The notes under the pieces: model-generated
The model's database searches: none
Told to the model about the DNA's origin: nothing
Seen by the model: only the letters and a program-made list of their open reading frames with translations
Assembly: GCA_030705925.1 (NCBI GenBank)
Contig: JAUZPM010000009.1
Coordinates: 1-46,217 of the forward strand
Length of the DNA stretch: 46,217 nucleotides
From: Bacillota bacterium
GTDB taxonomy: Bacteria > Bacillota > Clostridia > Oscillospirales > Feifaniaceae
Direction: 5' to 3'
Translations under genes and position numbers: made by a program
Part shown: piece after piece, positions 15,655 to 24,708 of the stretch
Position numbering within the stretch: position 1 is the stretch's first letter
How the letters are laid out: every line of letters starts with the position of its first letter

Positions 15655-18039
15655 TTGACGGAACTTAACGAAAAATCACTTAATACTCTTGAATATAGAA
15701 AAATAACGGAACAACTTGCGGCTCACGCGGTCTGCGAGGACGCAAAAGAACTTGCGAGAGGCCTTATGCCTGTGACAAGTCTTACGGAAGTCATGCTGAG
15801 ACTTACCGAAACGGAGGATGCAGTAAAACTTGCTGGCAAAAAAGGAAGCCCTGGGTTTGCAGAGATCCGCAGCGTTGACACTGCTCTCAAACGTGCAGAC
15901 AAGGGAGCGGCGCTGTCGCTTCGTGAGCTTTTGGATGTCGCCTATATCCTTAAGACAACGCGAAGACTGCAGGAATACATGGATGACAATATGAATGGCC
16001 TTTCTATAAAAGAGCTATTTTCAGGGCTTGAGGCAGATAGATTTGTCGAGGGGAAGATAGACAGCGCCATTATTTCTGAGGAAGAGGTATCCGATAATGC
16101 AAGTCCAGCGCTTGCCTCCATAAGAAGAAAAATCAGCCGCTCACTCGAAAACGCGCGTGAAGTCTTGCAGAGACTGATAAGATCACAGCAAAACCATAAA
16201 TACCTGCAGGAACCTATCATTACAATGCGCGGCGACCGTTATGTAGTGCCAGTTAAATCAGAATACAGAAGCGAAATACCCGGACTTGTACATGACACTT
16301 CCGGCAGCGGATCTACATTATTTGTCGAGCCCATGCCTGTTGTTGAGGCAAACAACGAACTTCGTATGCTGCGCGCTGAAGAGCAGAAAGAGATCGAACG
16401 GATATTGTTTGAGCTTTCGAGCGATGTCTCAAACATTACGGAGAAAATCAGAAAAGATTATACTATCATAGTCCGGCTTGATTTTATATTTTCAAAAGCA
16501 AAATATGCGTATGCAATAAAAGCTACACGTCCTATCATGAACGACAAGGGCATCATTGACCTGAGACGCTCACGCCATCCGCTTATCGATCCGGCTAAAG
16601 TGGTTCCAACAAACATCAGTCTTGGCGGGGATTATACGACTTTGGTTATTACTGGCCCTAATACCGGCGGCAAAACTGTAACGCTCAAGACGATAGGGCT
16701 GCTGACACTGATGGCTGAGGCGGGGCTTTTCGTTCCGTGTGCGGACGAAAGCAGACTTTCGGTTTTTGACAATGTATTCTGCGATATTGGCGACGAGCAA
16801 AGCATCGAACAGTCATTATCAACGTTTTCGTCACATATGACAAATATCGTGAAAATAATAAATGAGGTGGACAGGGATTCTCTGGTACTCTTTGACGAGC
16901 TTGGCGCGGGAACTGACCCAGTAGAGGGTGCCACGCTTGCGATATCTATTCTTGAAAGGGTTAAGGCTTTCGGGGCAAAGACAGCCGCAACGACCCATTA
17001 CGCTGAGCTAAAAGTATATGCGCTTAAAACCCCAGGTGTTGAAAACGCATCTTGCGAATTTGACGTTGAGACCCTTAAACCGACCTATAAGCTTTTGATC
17101 GGCATTCCGGGAAAATCAAATGCATTTGCAATATCGTCTAAATTGGGGCTTGACGACGATATTATTTCACGCGCTCGTTCCCTTATAGGAAGCGAAAGTC
17201 TGCGTTTTGAAGAGGTGCTGTCCGACCTTGAGGCTAAAAGACAGGCAATGGAAAAACAGCGCGATGAAGCCGAACATATGAAGACGGAAATCGCGCGCAT
17301 GAAATCCGAAATCGAGGAACAGCGAAAAAAGTTTGATCTGAGCCGTGAAAAGGAAATTGAGAAGGCAAGAAACGAGGCAAAACGCGTGCTTGCATCTTCT
17401 AAAAGATTCTATGAAAATATGGTTTCCGAACTTGAGGATATAAGACGTCAGAAGGAAAAAGAGGATTTCGAGTCGCGGCTGAATTCGGCAAAAAAATCCC
17501 TTAAAGCTGGCATTAAACAACTTGACGATACGATAGATCCTGTTGAAAATAAAGAGGATGATTATAAGCTGCCGCGGGCGCTGCGTGTTGGAGACGTCGT
17601 CCGCTTTAAAAAACTCAATAAAGAGGCGGATGTACTTACCCTTCCTGACGATAAGGGGGATATAACTGTACGTGCAGGTCTTATTAAAACGAAAGTCAAT
17701 ATAAGCGATGTCGTGCTTGTTGAAAAAGAGCGGGTAACGGTGAACGGAGCAGGGATGAAGTCTCTTCGCTCTACGAGTTCTAAGATAGACAGAGACGTCA
17801 CTTTAGAGCTTGACCTGCGCGGCAAAATGGTTGATGAATCGGAAATCGAAATCGACAGTTTCCTTGACGGAGCTGTTATGAACGGCTTGTCTACTGTTAC
17901 AATTATTCACGGGAAAGGCACCGGAGCCCTTCGTGCTGGCGTTCATTCATATCTGAAGGGACACCCGCATGTGAGATCGTTCCGCCTTGGCGTATATGGC
18001 GAGGGTGAAAGCGGCGTGACTATCGTGGAGCTTAAATAA
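15655..18039 (+). CDS. mutS2: Endonuclease MutS2
   Basis: A MutS-family ATPase with a C-terminal nuclease domain. It suppresses homologous recombination in some bacteria and acts in ribosome-collision rescue in Bacillus. Walker A GPNTGGKT lies near residue 333 and Walker B LVLFDELGAGTDP follows. A coiled-coil region (about 515-615) and the C-terminal Smr domain LDLRGKMVDESE...IIHGKGTGALR complete the normal 794-residue layout; the mismatch-binding domain is absent, as expected for MutS2. The start is TTG after GAGGTG. It ends the yqfC-to-mutS2 run. Confidence 0.96.
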   Translation: MTELNEKSLNTLEYRKITEQLAAHAVCEDAKELARGLMPVTSLTEVMLRLTETEDAVKLAGKKGSPGFAEIRSVDTALKRADKGAALSLRELLDVAYILKTTRRLQEYMDDNMNGLSIKELFSGLEADRFVEGKIDSAIISEEEVSDNASPALASIRRKISRSLENAREVLQRLIRSQQNHKYLQEPIITMRGDRYVVPVKSEYRSEIPGLVHDTSGSGSTLFVEPMPVVEANNELRMLRAEEQKEIERILFELSSDVSNITEKIRKDYTIIVRLDFIFSKAKYAYAIKATRPIMNDKGIIDLRRSRHPLIDPAKVVPTNISLGGDYTTLVITGPNTGGKTVTLKTIGLLTLMAEAGLFVPCADESRLSVFDNVFCDIGDEQSIEQSLSTFSSHMTNIVKIINEVDRDSLVLFDELGAGTDPVEGATLAISILERVKAFGAKTAATTHYAELKVYALKTPGVENASCEFDVETLKPTYKLLIGIPGKSNAFAISSKLGLDDDIISRARSLIGSESLRFEEVLSDLEAKRQAMEKQRDEAEHMKTEIARMKSEIEEQRKKFDLSREKEIEKARNEAKRVLASSKRFYENMVSELEDIRRQKEKEDFESRLNSAKKSLKAGIKQLDDTIDPVENKEDDYKLPRALRVGDVVRFKKLNKEADVLTLPDDKGDITVRAGLIKTKVNISDVVLVEKERVTVNGAGMKSLRSTSSKIDRDVTLELDLRGKMVDESEIEIDSFLDGAVMNGLSTVTIIHGKGTGALRAGVHSYLKGHPHVRSFRLGVYGEGESGVTIVELK

Positions 18040-18065
18040 ATATCAATAAATTGCGGTATTGATAT
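18040..18065. repeat. Perfect inverted repeat at the mutS2 3' end
   Basis: ATATCAATA (18040-18048) and TATTGATAT (18057-18065) are perfect complements around an eight-base loop. The repeat starts immediately after the mutS2 stop, and its last base is the first base of the ylxM -35. There is no T-run after it, so it is a weak terminator candidate. A regulator-binding site is equally possible. Confidence 0.5.
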
Positions 18066-18093
18066 TGACAATATACATTCTTTTGAGTATACT
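18065..18093 (+). promoter_or_regulatory. Predicted SigA promoter of ylxM-ffh-rpsP operon
   Basis: TTGACA (18065-18070), a 17-base spacer and TATACT (18088-18093): nearly ideal for the housekeeping sigma factor. Transcription would start around 18100, with a short leader before the GGGGGTG ribosome site of ylxM. Confidence 0.78.
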
Positions 18094-18114
18094 GTAAAAG
18101 CAATTTGCTTTACA
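18093..18114. repeat. Inverted repeat over the ylxM transcription start
   Basis: TGTAAAAGCAA, a central T, and TTGCTTTACA are complementary except for one extra A in the left arm. The repeat begins at the last base of the -10 and spans the expected transcription start, the position of a repressor operator. It could instead be a small 5'-end hairpin. Confidence 0.45.
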
Positions 18115-18129
18115 TATGGGGGTGCAAGT

Positions 18130-18495
18130 ATGAAAAGTAAAGATCTTCGCATGGCTCTGCTAATGGATTATTATGGAGCTATGCTTACGGATAAACAGCG
18201 TGAGGTCATGGAATTATATTATGACGAGGATCTTTCACTCGCCGAAATCGCAGAACATGCGCATATCACCCGCCAGGGCGTCAGAGACAGCATCAAACGC
18301 GGAGAGGCATATATACTTGAACTAGAGGAAAAACTCGGGCTTGCGGACAGAATGGCTCTTCTGGAAGAAACCATTGGAGAACTTTCAGAACATCTGTCGC
18401 ATATCAGGCAGCTCAACATTGACTCATACTTCTCCCGCCCAATAGAAGAAACTGTGGCAACAGCGCTTGAAACAGCCGAGAAGGCTTTAAAATAA
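18130..18495 (+). CDS. ylxM: YlxM family DNA-binding protein (SRP operon regulator-like)
   Basis: A 121-residue protein with a sigma-region-4-like helix-turn-helix: LTDKQREVMELYYDEDLSLAEIAEH, then ITRQGVRDSIKR (about residues 18-58). YlxM/p13 proteins are encoded next to ffh, and in some Gram-positives they stimulate or modulate the signal recognition particle. The C-terminal half is helical. Its promoter region holds two inverted repeats, so autoregulation is possible but unproven. ffh follows after 13 bases. Confidence 0.9.
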   Translation: MKSKDLRMALLMDYYGAMLTDKQREVMELYYDEDLSLAEIAEHAHITRQGVRDSIKRGEAYILELEEKLGLADRMALLEETIGELSEHLSHIRQLNIDSYFSRPIEETVATALETAEKALK

Positions 18496-18508
18496 CCGGA
18501 GGAACCTG

Positions 18509-19840
18509 ATGCTCTTTGAATCTTTATCGGATAAATTGAATGCCGCTTTCAAACGGCTTCGCAGCAAGGGCAAGCTGACCGAGGCCGATGTCAAAGAGGC
18601 AATGCGTGAGGTAAAGCTTGCGCTGCTTGCGGCCGACGTCAATATTAAGGTCGTTAAGGAATTCGTAAACAGGACGACTGAGCGTGCTGTTGGCGAACAG
18701 GTACTTGAAAGCCTGACGCCTGCTCAGCAGATAATTAAAATAGTAAATGACGAGCTCTGTGAGATCATGGGAAAAACGCAGAGCAAACTTGAGATATCCC
18801 CTGCACCGCCCACGATCGTTATGATGGTTGGACTTCAGGGCTCGGGAAAGACCACGCATAGCGGCAAACTTGCGCTTCACCTTAAAAAGCAGGGAAAGCG
18901 CCCGCTTCTAGCGGCATGCGACATCTATCGTCCCGCCGCTGTAAAACAGCTTCAGATCGTCGGGGAAAACGCAGGCGTTCCGGTTTTTTCTATGCCGGAG
19001 GGGACGTCAGCTGTAACGATTGCTAAAGAGGCTGTTGCGCATTCAAAAAAACACGGTAATGATATTATCATTTTGGATACTGCCGGACGTCTGCATATAG
19101 ACGAGGCAATGATGAACGAGCTTAAAGATGTTAAGAAAGCTATAAATCCGATTGAAATATTGCTTGTCGTCGATGCGATGACAGGACAGGACGCTGTAAA
19201 TGTATCATCTGCTTTTAACGAGGCGCTCGGGATTACCGGCGTCGTCCTTACAAAAACAGACGGCGATACAAGAGGCGGCGCAGCGCTTTCGGTTAAATAT
19301 GTCACTGGAAAACCGATAAAATTTGTGGGGACTGGCGAAAAGCTGGATAATCTTGAACCGTTTTATCCTGACAGGATGGCTAACCGGATACTGGGCATGG
19401 GTGATGTGCTGACCCTTATAGAAAAAGCAGAACAGGCATTCGATGAAAAGAAAGCTGTAGAACTTGAGAAAAAGATTCGCGAACAGTCTTTTGACCTCGG
19501 CGACTTTTACGAACAGATGCAGCAGATGAAAAATATGGGACCTTTGGATCAGATAGCAGGAATGATCCCAGGCGTGAACTCAGCAGCACTGAAAGATGCA
19601 CAGATAGATAATAATCTGATGAAGAAAGCCGGCGCTATAATAGAGTCAATGACGCCGAAGGAGCGGGCGAACCCCGATTTGATAAATGGCAGCAGGCGTC
19701 TGCGTATCGCAAAAGGCAGTGGAACACAGGTGTCAGATGTAAACCTGCTTCTGAAACGTTTTGATATGATGAAGAAAATGATGAAGCAGTTTGGCGGAGG
19801 GAAAATGCCTAAACGCGGCAAATTCCGTCTCCCGTTTTAA
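18509..19840 (+). CDS. ffh: Signal recognition particle protein Ffh
   Basis: The SRP54 GTPase, which binds signal sequences on ribosomes and delivers them to FtsY and the Sec translocon. The N domain (residues 1-90) is followed by the G domain with VGLQGSGKTTHSGKLA and DTAGRLHIDE, TKTDGDTRGG, and a methionine-rich M domain from about residue 325 to the end that binds SRP RNA and signal peptides. Length is 443 residues, standard. Second gene of the ylxM operon. SRP RNA is not in this window. Confidence 0.97.
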   Translation: MLFESLSDKLNAAFKRLRSKGKLTEADVKEAMREVKLALLAADVNIKVVKEFVNRTTERAVGEQVLESLTPAQQIIKIVNDELCEIMGKTQSKLEISPAPPTIVMMVGLQGSGKTTHSGKLALHLKKQGKRPLLAACDIYRPAAVKQLQIVGENAGVPVFSMPEGTSAVTIAKEAVAHSKKHGNDIIILDTAGRLHIDEAMMNELKDVKKAINPIEILLVVDAMTGQDAVNVSSAFNEALGITGVVLTKTDGDTRGGAALSVKYVTGKPIKFVGTGEKLDNLEPFYPDRMANRILGMGDVLTLIEKAEQAFDEKKAVELEKKIREQSFDLGDFYEQMQQMKNMGPLDQIAGMIPGVNSAALKDAQIDNNLMKKAGAIIESMTPKERANPDLINGSRRLRIAKGSGTQVSDVNLLLKRFDMMKKMMKQFGGGKMPKRGKFRLPF

Positions 19841-19899
19841 TTGATTATACTTGAAATTTTAATAAGTATAAAAGGTATGGAAGTAGGGAGGTGAACTAA

Positions 19900-20142
19900 A
19901 TGGCAGTTAAAATCAGACTTAGAAGAATGGGCGCTAAGAAAACACCGTTTTACCGTGTTGTTGTTGCTGATTCCAGATATCCGCGTGACGGCAGATTTAT
20001 CGAGGAAGTCGGAACATACAATCCTATGGTTGAGCCGAAAGAGTTCAAGGTGGACGCCGATAAGGTGAACACATGGATCAAAAACGGAGCACAGCCGACC
20101 GATACGGTTAAAGTACTGCTCAAGAAAAACGGCATTTTATAA
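19900..20142 (+). CDS. rpsP: 30S ribosomal protein S16
   Basis: An 80-residue S16 protein beginning [26 protein letters not shown], the family signature, with VGTYNPM in the middle. It helps 30S assembly by binding the 5' domain of 16S rRNA. A strong GGAGGTG site precedes the ATG. It lies third in the ffh operon, as is usual in Firmicutes. Confidence 0.98.
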   Translation: MAVKIRLRRMGAKKTPFYRVVVADSRYPRDGRFIEEVGTYNPMVEPKEFKVDADKVNTWIKNGAQPTDTVKVLLKKNGIL

Positions 20143-20178
20143 TGTTGACGGGTCACTTTTTGCCCGTATGGAGGATTT

Positions 20179-20415
20179 ATGTGTAAGGAACTTCTTGAAA
20201 CGCTTGCAAAAAATCTTGTCAGCGAGCCGGAAGCCGTTAACGTAACTGTCGTGAACAAGGACGACGGAACAGTGGTTTACGAACTGCGTGTCGCGGACGG
20301 GGATATGGGTCGTGTTATCGGCAAACAGGGCCGCATTGCAAAGGCAATAAGATTGCTCATGAAAGCCGCAGCAACAAAGGAAAATGAAAAGGTCATCGTC
20401 GACATTGTCGACTAG
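20179..20415 (+). CDS. khpA: KH-domain RNA-binding protein KhpA (YlqC)
   Basis: A 78-residue single KH domain with the RNA-gripping loop GKQG at residues 48-51 (RVIGKQGRIAKAIR). KhpA proteins bind many RNAs, often with KhpB, and affect cell size and division in streptococci. The start ATG has GGAGG eight bases upstream. ylqD, which follows this gene in Bacillus, is missing; instead a structured intergenic region leads to rimM. Confidence 0.93.
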   Translation: MCKELLETLAKNLVSEPEAVNVTVVNKDDGTVVYELRVADGDMGRVIGKQGRIAKAIRLLMKAAATKENEKVIVDIVD

Positions 20416-20421
20416 GACATA

Positions 20422-20498
20422 GACGGGGGTGGTTTTCCGCCCCCGTCAGACCGTTTCAAAACTGCATTTAATAAAATGCCGCTTTGAAACAGTCTGAC
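20422..20498 (+). promoter_or_regulatory. Two overlapping strong hairpins between khpA and rimM
   Basis: Hairpin 1 (20422-20447) has an 11-bp stem, GACGGGGGTGG with CCGCCCCCGTC, around TTTT. Hairpin 2 has arms at 20445-20460 and 20483-20498 (GTCAGACCGTTTCAAA with TTTGAAACAGTCTGAC, one mismatch) and a nested GCATTT/AAATGC hairpin. The two share bases 20445-20447, so full formation is mutually exclusive. TTGTTTT follows hairpin 2 and the rimM ribosome site comes right after. It could be an attenuator, an RNase-processing site or a mRNA-stability element; I cannot tell which. Confidence 0.55.
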
Positions 20499-20518
20499 TT
20501 GTTTTAGAGGGAGGCAAA

Positions 20519-21025
20519 ATGCAGAAGGCTTACTTGGAATCGGGAAAGATAGTCAACACCCATGGCATACGAGGTGAGGTGCGGATCGAACCATGGTGCG
20601 ACACTCCGGAGTTTTTGCTAAAATTCAAGACGCTTTATCTTAAAGACGGTGTGCCCCTCGGAGTGATGTATTCAAAGGTGCATAAGAATTTTGTGAACGT
20701 AAAGTTCGAAGGCATTGAAAGCATAGACGATGCGCTTCATCTGATTAATAAGATTATTTATATAAATCGTGAGGAAGTTGTCCTTCCAAAAGGCGTATAC
20801 TATGTTAAGGATCTTGTCGGGCTTAGCGTCATAGACGCTGGAACTGAGAGGGAATACGGCAAAATAACAGAGGTGCAGAGCACCGGCTCAAACGACGTGT
20901 ATACTGTTACAGACAATAAGGGAACGGATACACTTATTCCAGGGATCAAGGAAGTTGTCAAAGAGGTCGATATAGAGGGCGGTGTGATGAAAATCACTCC
21001 GCTTGCGGGTCTGTTTGAGTTATGA
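20519..21025 (+). CDS. rimM: Ribosome maturation factor RimM
   Basis: A 16S rRNA processing factor that binds S19 and aids 30S head assembly. The N-terminal beta-barrel (ESGKIVNTHGIRGEVRIEPW) and the C-terminal PRC barrel (YYVKDLVGLSV...LIPGIKEVVKEVD) are both present. Length is 168 residues, standard. Its stop overlaps the trmD ATG by four bases (ATGA), so the two are translationally coupled. Upstream lies the double-hairpin region, which may set rimM-trmD levels apart from ffh-rpsP. Confidence 0.96.
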   Translation: MQKAYLESGKIVNTHGIRGEVRIEPWCDTPEFLLKFKTLYLKDGVPLGVMYSKVHKNFVNVKFEGIESIDDALHLINKIIYINREEVVLPKGVYYVKDLVGLSVIDAGTEREYGKITEVQSTGSNDVYTVTDNKGTDTLIPGIKEVVKEVDIEGGVMKITPLAGLFEL

Positions 21026-21768
21026 GATTCGATTTGATGACACTGTTCCCGTCAATGTGCACCGCATTTACAGAAGAAAGCATCATAGGCCGGGCACAGA
21101 AAAACGGTCATATTGAAGTTAACCTATGGGATATTCGTGATTTTACCGAGGACAAACACCGCAGGGTAGATGATTATCCTTACGGCGGTGGAATGGGAAT
21201 GGTAATGCAGGTGCAGCCTGTTTTCAGTTGCGTCAAGGCTGTGGAAGAAAACCTTGGAGTAAAGCCGTATGTAATTTATCTCTCGCCCAAAGGCAACAAA
21301 TTTACTCAGACTATGGCAGAAAAACTCAGTAAGCATTCGGAAATCGCGCTTCTTTGCGGGCATTATGAAGGAATAGACCAACGGGCAATTGATATGTGCG
21401 TCGATGAAGAGATTTCAATAGGAGATTTTGTCCTGACAGGAGGGGAACTTCCTGCACTCTGCCTTATAGACTGTGTGGCAAGGCTTATACCCGGCGTGCT
21501 TTCCGATGAAGAGTGTTATAAAGACGAAAGCATTTACAGCGGGCTTCTTGAATATCCTCAGTATACACGGCCGGCTTCTTTTATGGAACACGATGTGCCG
21601 TCCGTGCTGCTCAGCGGACACGAAAAAAATATCAATACCTACCGCCGAAAAGAATCCCTTCGGCTCACTATGGAGAGACGTCCAGATTTAATGGACAGGC
21701 TGTGTCCGGATAAAGAGGATTTAAAACTTATTAGTGAAATCAAAATTGAAAAAGAGTGTGGTGATTAG
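21022..21768 (+). CDS. trmD: tRNA (guanine37-N1)-methyltransferase TrmD
   Basis: Methylates G37 next to the anticodon with S-adenosylmethionine, preventing +1 frameshifting. The trefoil-knot SAM site is visible as LLCGHYEGIDQR and ISIGDFVLTGGELP. The N-terminal FDLMTLFPSM and DYPYGGGMGMV motifs are typical. Length is 248 residues, standard. rplS, the usual next gene, is not here; the next start follows directly after the TAG stop. Confidence 0.97.
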   Translation: MRFDLMTLFPSMCTAFTEESIIGRAQKNGHIEVNLWDIRDFTEDKHRRVDDYPYGGGMGMVMQVQPVFSCVKAVEENLGVKPYVIYLSPKGNKFTQTMAEKLSKHSEIALLCGHYEGIDQRAIDMCVDEEISIGDFVLTGGELPALCLIDCVARLIPGVLSDEECYKDESIYSGLLEYPQYTRPASFMEHDVPSVLLSGHEKNINTYRRKESLRLTMERRPDLMDRLCPDKEDLKLISEIKIEKECGD

Positions 21769-23685
21769 GTGAGCATTAATGCAAAAAATACTGCTAGCAA
21801 GATAAAAATGAGCGGGAATAAAATTTTAACAGGTAGTTTTTTTAATAAAATTGGTGGCCGTATTGCTGAGTTTTTTTATGATAAAGCAAATACGTCGGCG
21901 CTTTCAGCATACTTAAATACTGACAGCAGTCTTCATAACCTAAAAGAGGGCAGCGCATTTGCAGCTCTGTTTGCTATGCTTGGGGCAAAATCCGCTGCGT
22001 CTAAAAAGAAATTTGCCAGTCTTGTTGAAGAAAGCGTTTTAATGGCGAAGTTAAAAGCTTTTTTCTTATACTTAATGTCTTTGTCACTTATGTCATGGGG
22101 GATCGGCTGTGTTGTTTATGCTTTTACAGTTTCGGCTGTCACAGTAATTCGGGCTTTAGCTGCCGGACAGCTCGGCAATCTGAATATTGCCATTAATGCT
22201 GTGTATTCAGCGTCTTTCCTGTTCATGGGCATACTTATGATGACTTATAAACACTCACTGTATCAGTCTGTCAGAAGAAGTTTTATTTTAAGCAGACTTC
22301 TGTTTAATGTTGCAGGAATTCGTAATGAACAGCTAGCCGTAAATAAAACGGTTCATTCACCATTGATTCCTTGCCTTTTAGCAGTTTTATCAGCCGCATT
22401 TGCATGGTTTGTTCCTGCTCATTATGTTCCGCTTGCGTTTATTGCGCTTATTGCGGCAGTTCTGGTTTTAAACATGCCTGAGTTCGGAATGATCCTGCTG
22501 CTCTTTACACTTCCCTTTTTATCGACTAAGCTGATGCTGCTTGTTTCGATGCTTGTTATTTTTGCATTTGCGTTCAAACTATTTAGAGGAAAGCGTTCGG
22601 TTACGTTCGATAAGCTTGATGTCGCTGTGCTGATGTTTTTGATCGTAATGCTGCTGCTTGGCTGCGCAACATCCTTAAATCCTATCAAAAGCCTCTATCC
22701 GACAATGCTTTACGCAATCTTTCTTCTGGTATACTTTGTCGCCGCGAACACGATGAGAAGCAAAAGCTGGGCAATGCGTGCAATAATTGCAGGCGTTGCA
22801 TCTGGTACGATTTCGGCAATTGTCGGCGTATACCAGTATTTTTCTGGTTTTAGAAACTCTCTCGTCTGGGTCGATACCAGTATGTTTTCTGATATAACGG
22901 CAAGAGTCATAGGCACGTTTGAAAACCCGAATGTTTTCGGAGAATTTCTGATTCTGCTTATACCGGTTGCATTTGCTCTTTTGATCGGCAAAAAAACAGG
23001 AGGAAGATATGAATGGATAGTTAGTATCTTCTTTATGGGGCTGGCGCTTGTATACACTTATTCGAGGGGCGCATGGCTCGCGTTTATCCTTGCGTTTGGA
23101 TTGTATCTGCTTATTATAAATAAAGTATTTATTAAATTAGCGACGTTATGTCTGTTGGCGGTGCCATTTTTACCCGCAGTACTCCCACATTCCGTTGTAG
23201 GAAGAATTTCAAGTATCGGAAATATGTCCGATACATCTACAGCATATCGTGTGAACATATGGGTAGGAACACTACGTATGCTTAAACATTTCTGGGTCAC
23301 AGGGATTGGAACGGGAACAGACATATTTACACAGGTGTATCCTGCATATGCGCTCAGTGGGGCAGCTTACGCCCTTCACCCACATAATCTGTTTTTAAAT
23401 ATAATTGTTGAAATGGGCTTTTTAGGGTTTATCTGTTTTCTGTTTATTTTGGTTTTTTACTTCAAAAGAGTATTGGGCAGCCGATTCGATATTGATGATG
23501 TAGATACTAAAAACATGATAACCGCGCTTGGAGTTGGAATGTTGGCGTATGTTCTCCAGGGACTTACGGATAACGTATGGTATAACTACAGAATATTTTT
23601 AATGTTCTGGACAATACTTGGACTTACGGTGGGTTTATACCGGGGTTATCTTCTCGAGTGGGGAAGAGCCGAGGATCAAGAATAA
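21769..23685 (+). CDS. O-antigen ligase-like / Wzy-type membrane protein
   Basis: A polytopic membrane protein of the O-antigen ligase family (PF04932), which joins or polymerises undecaprenyl-linked glycans outside the membrane. The first 100 residues are cytoplasmic and of unknown role. About twelve hydrophobic segments follow. The family loop is visible as RVIGTFENPNVFGEFL, TYSRGAWLAF and the extracytoplasmic SDTSTAYRVNIWVG...LHPHNLFLNIIVEMG, where the conserved Arg and His lie. The start is GTG, immediately after the trmD stop, an unusual fusion of a translation operon to an envelope cassette. The exact glycan is unknown. Confidence 0.85.
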   Translation: MSINAKNTASKIKMSGNKILTGSFFNKIGGRIAEFFYDKANTSALSAYLNTDSSLHNLKEGSAFAALFAMLGAKSAASKKKFASLVEESVLMAKLKAFFLYLMSLSLMSWGIGCVVYAFTVSAVTVIRALAAGQLGNLNIAINAVYSASFLFMGILMMTYKHSLYQSVRRSFILSRLLFNVAGIRNEQLAVNKTVHSPLIPCLLAVLSAAFAWFVPAHYVPLAFIALIAAVLVLNMPEFGMILLLFTLPFLSTKLMLLVSMLVIFAFAFKLFRGKRSVTFDKLDVAVLMFLIVMLLLGCATSLNPIKSLYPTMLYAIFLLVYFVAANTMRSKSWAMRAIIAGVASGTISAIVGVYQYFSGFRNSLVWVDTSMFSDITARVIGTFENPNVFGEFLILLIPVAFALLIGKKTGGRYEWIVSIFFMGLALVYTYSRGAWLAFILAFGLYLLIINKVFIKLATLCLLAVPFLPAVLPHSVVGRISSIGNMSDTSTAYRVNIWVGTLRMLKHFWVTGIGTGTDIFTQVYPAYALSGAAYALHPHNLFLNIIVEMGFLGFICFLFILVFYFKRVLGSRFDIDDVDTKNMITALGVGMLAYVLQGLTDNVWYNYRIFLMFWTILGLTVGLYRGYLLEWGRAEDQE

Positions 23686-23701
23686 ATTTTGGAGGATACT
23701 T

Positions 23702-24199
23702 ATGGAAAACGTGGTTAAACGTAAATTCAATGTATTTGACATTCTGATAATAATTGTACTTGTTGCCGCTATTGGCGCAGTGCTATTTGTTGTACAGCAT
23801 GCAAATGCTAAAGTTAATACTTACAAAGTGGATTTCGAGATAGAGGTTAACGATGTAGATGCGGCAATAAAGGATTGCGCAACAGTTGGCGATTCAATTA
23901 AGAATGCCGTTCAGCAGACCGATCTTGGTGTTATAAAAAGCGTTCAGGTAAGCCCATATAAAAAGGAACTTACAAACTACAATTCCGGGCAGAAAGTAAT
24001 GTCCGAAGTACCGGGAAAGTATTCGGTCACACTTCGCTGCACATCGGATAAAGCCACTTTGCAGAACGGAAGAATTACAATTAACGGAACAGTTATGGGC
24101 GTTGGTTCTCAGATTTTTTTCCAATCTAAAGATTTCGCGGGTTCAGGCATAATAACGGTAGTAAACCCTGACAATGCCGGCACAAATAAAGGAGTATAA
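23702..24199 (+). CDS. DUF4330 family membrane-anchored protein (copy 1)
   Basis: One N-terminal transmembrane helix after the family-typical FNVFDILII (about residues 9-32), followed by an extracytoplasmic beta-rich domain of about 130 residues. Function is unknown. A longer reading begins inside the upstream gene; the ATG at 23702 has GGAGG nine bases before it. It lies between the O-antigen-ligase-like gene and a GT4 glycosyltransferase, so a role in glycan export or polymer control is a reasonable guess. It is followed two bases later by a divergent paralogue. Confidence 0.75.
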   Translation: MENVVKRKFNVFDILIIIVLVAAIGAVLFVVQHANAKVNTYKVDFEIEVNDVDAAIKDCATVGDSIKNAVQQTDLGVIKSVQVSPYKKELTNYNSGQKVMSEVPGKYSVTLRCTSDKATLQNGRITINGTVMGVGSQIFFQSKDFAGSGIITVVNPDNAGTNKGV

Positions 24200-24201
24200 A
24201 A

Positions 24202-24708
24202 ATGGACAGAATGAAAAAGAGTAAATTATTCGGCCTGTTTAATATTTTGGATGTTGCGATAATTTTATTTGTTATCGCTGCTCTTGCCGGAATGGCTGCT
24301 AAGACAAACCTTCTAAGTGCTGTGAAATCCGATGTTAAGGATTCTGCTATAGAATTTAAAGTTAAAATATATAAGATTCGCGATTTTTCCTATAATGCCG
24401 TTAATATTGGCGACGTAATTTATGATTCAGAAACAGGCGTTGAGATCGGAACCGTTGCAGATAAAAAAATTGAGCCTAATATGACGCTTATTGAAAATCT
24501 GAACGGCACATTTTCACAGCAGCCATCACCTGAATATTACGATATGACTCTTACTGTCGAGGGCAAAGGCAAATGCAATGAAAACGGGAACTTTCTAAAC
24601 GGGTTCAGGCTTGTAGCACCAGGCGGTACGCTTGGTATAAATACTCAGCGGCTTCAGACTACGAGCACAGTTATTTCGTCAGCTAAAATGGATAAAGGAA
24701 GCAAGTAA
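24202..24708 (+). CDS. DUF4330 family membrane-anchored protein (copy 2)
   Basis: A second protein with the same plan as its neighbour: FNILDVAIILFVIAALAG forms the transmembrane start (about residues 13-32), then a beta-rich outer domain with the internal VNIGDVIYDSETGVEIGTV, which parallels VGDSIKN...DLGVIKSV in copy 1. The pair most likely arose by tandem duplication and then diverged, and may form a heterodimer. The stop overlaps the next ATG by one base (TAATG), showing tight coupling to the glycosyltransferase. Confidence 0.72.
   Translation: MDRMKKSKLFGLFNILDVAIILFVIAALAGMAAKTNLLSAVKSDVKDSAIEFKVKIYKIRDFSYNAVNIGDVIYDSETGVEIGTVADKKIEPNMTLIENLNGTFSQQPSPEYYDMTLTVEGKGKCNENGNFLNGFRLVAPGGTLGINTQRLQTTSTVISSAKMDKGSK

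Noticed and set aside
21766-21800. Expected rplS (ribosomal protein L19) after trmD
   Set aside because: The sequence after trmD encodes a membrane protein; no L19-like frame is present in the window, so rplS must be elsewhere.
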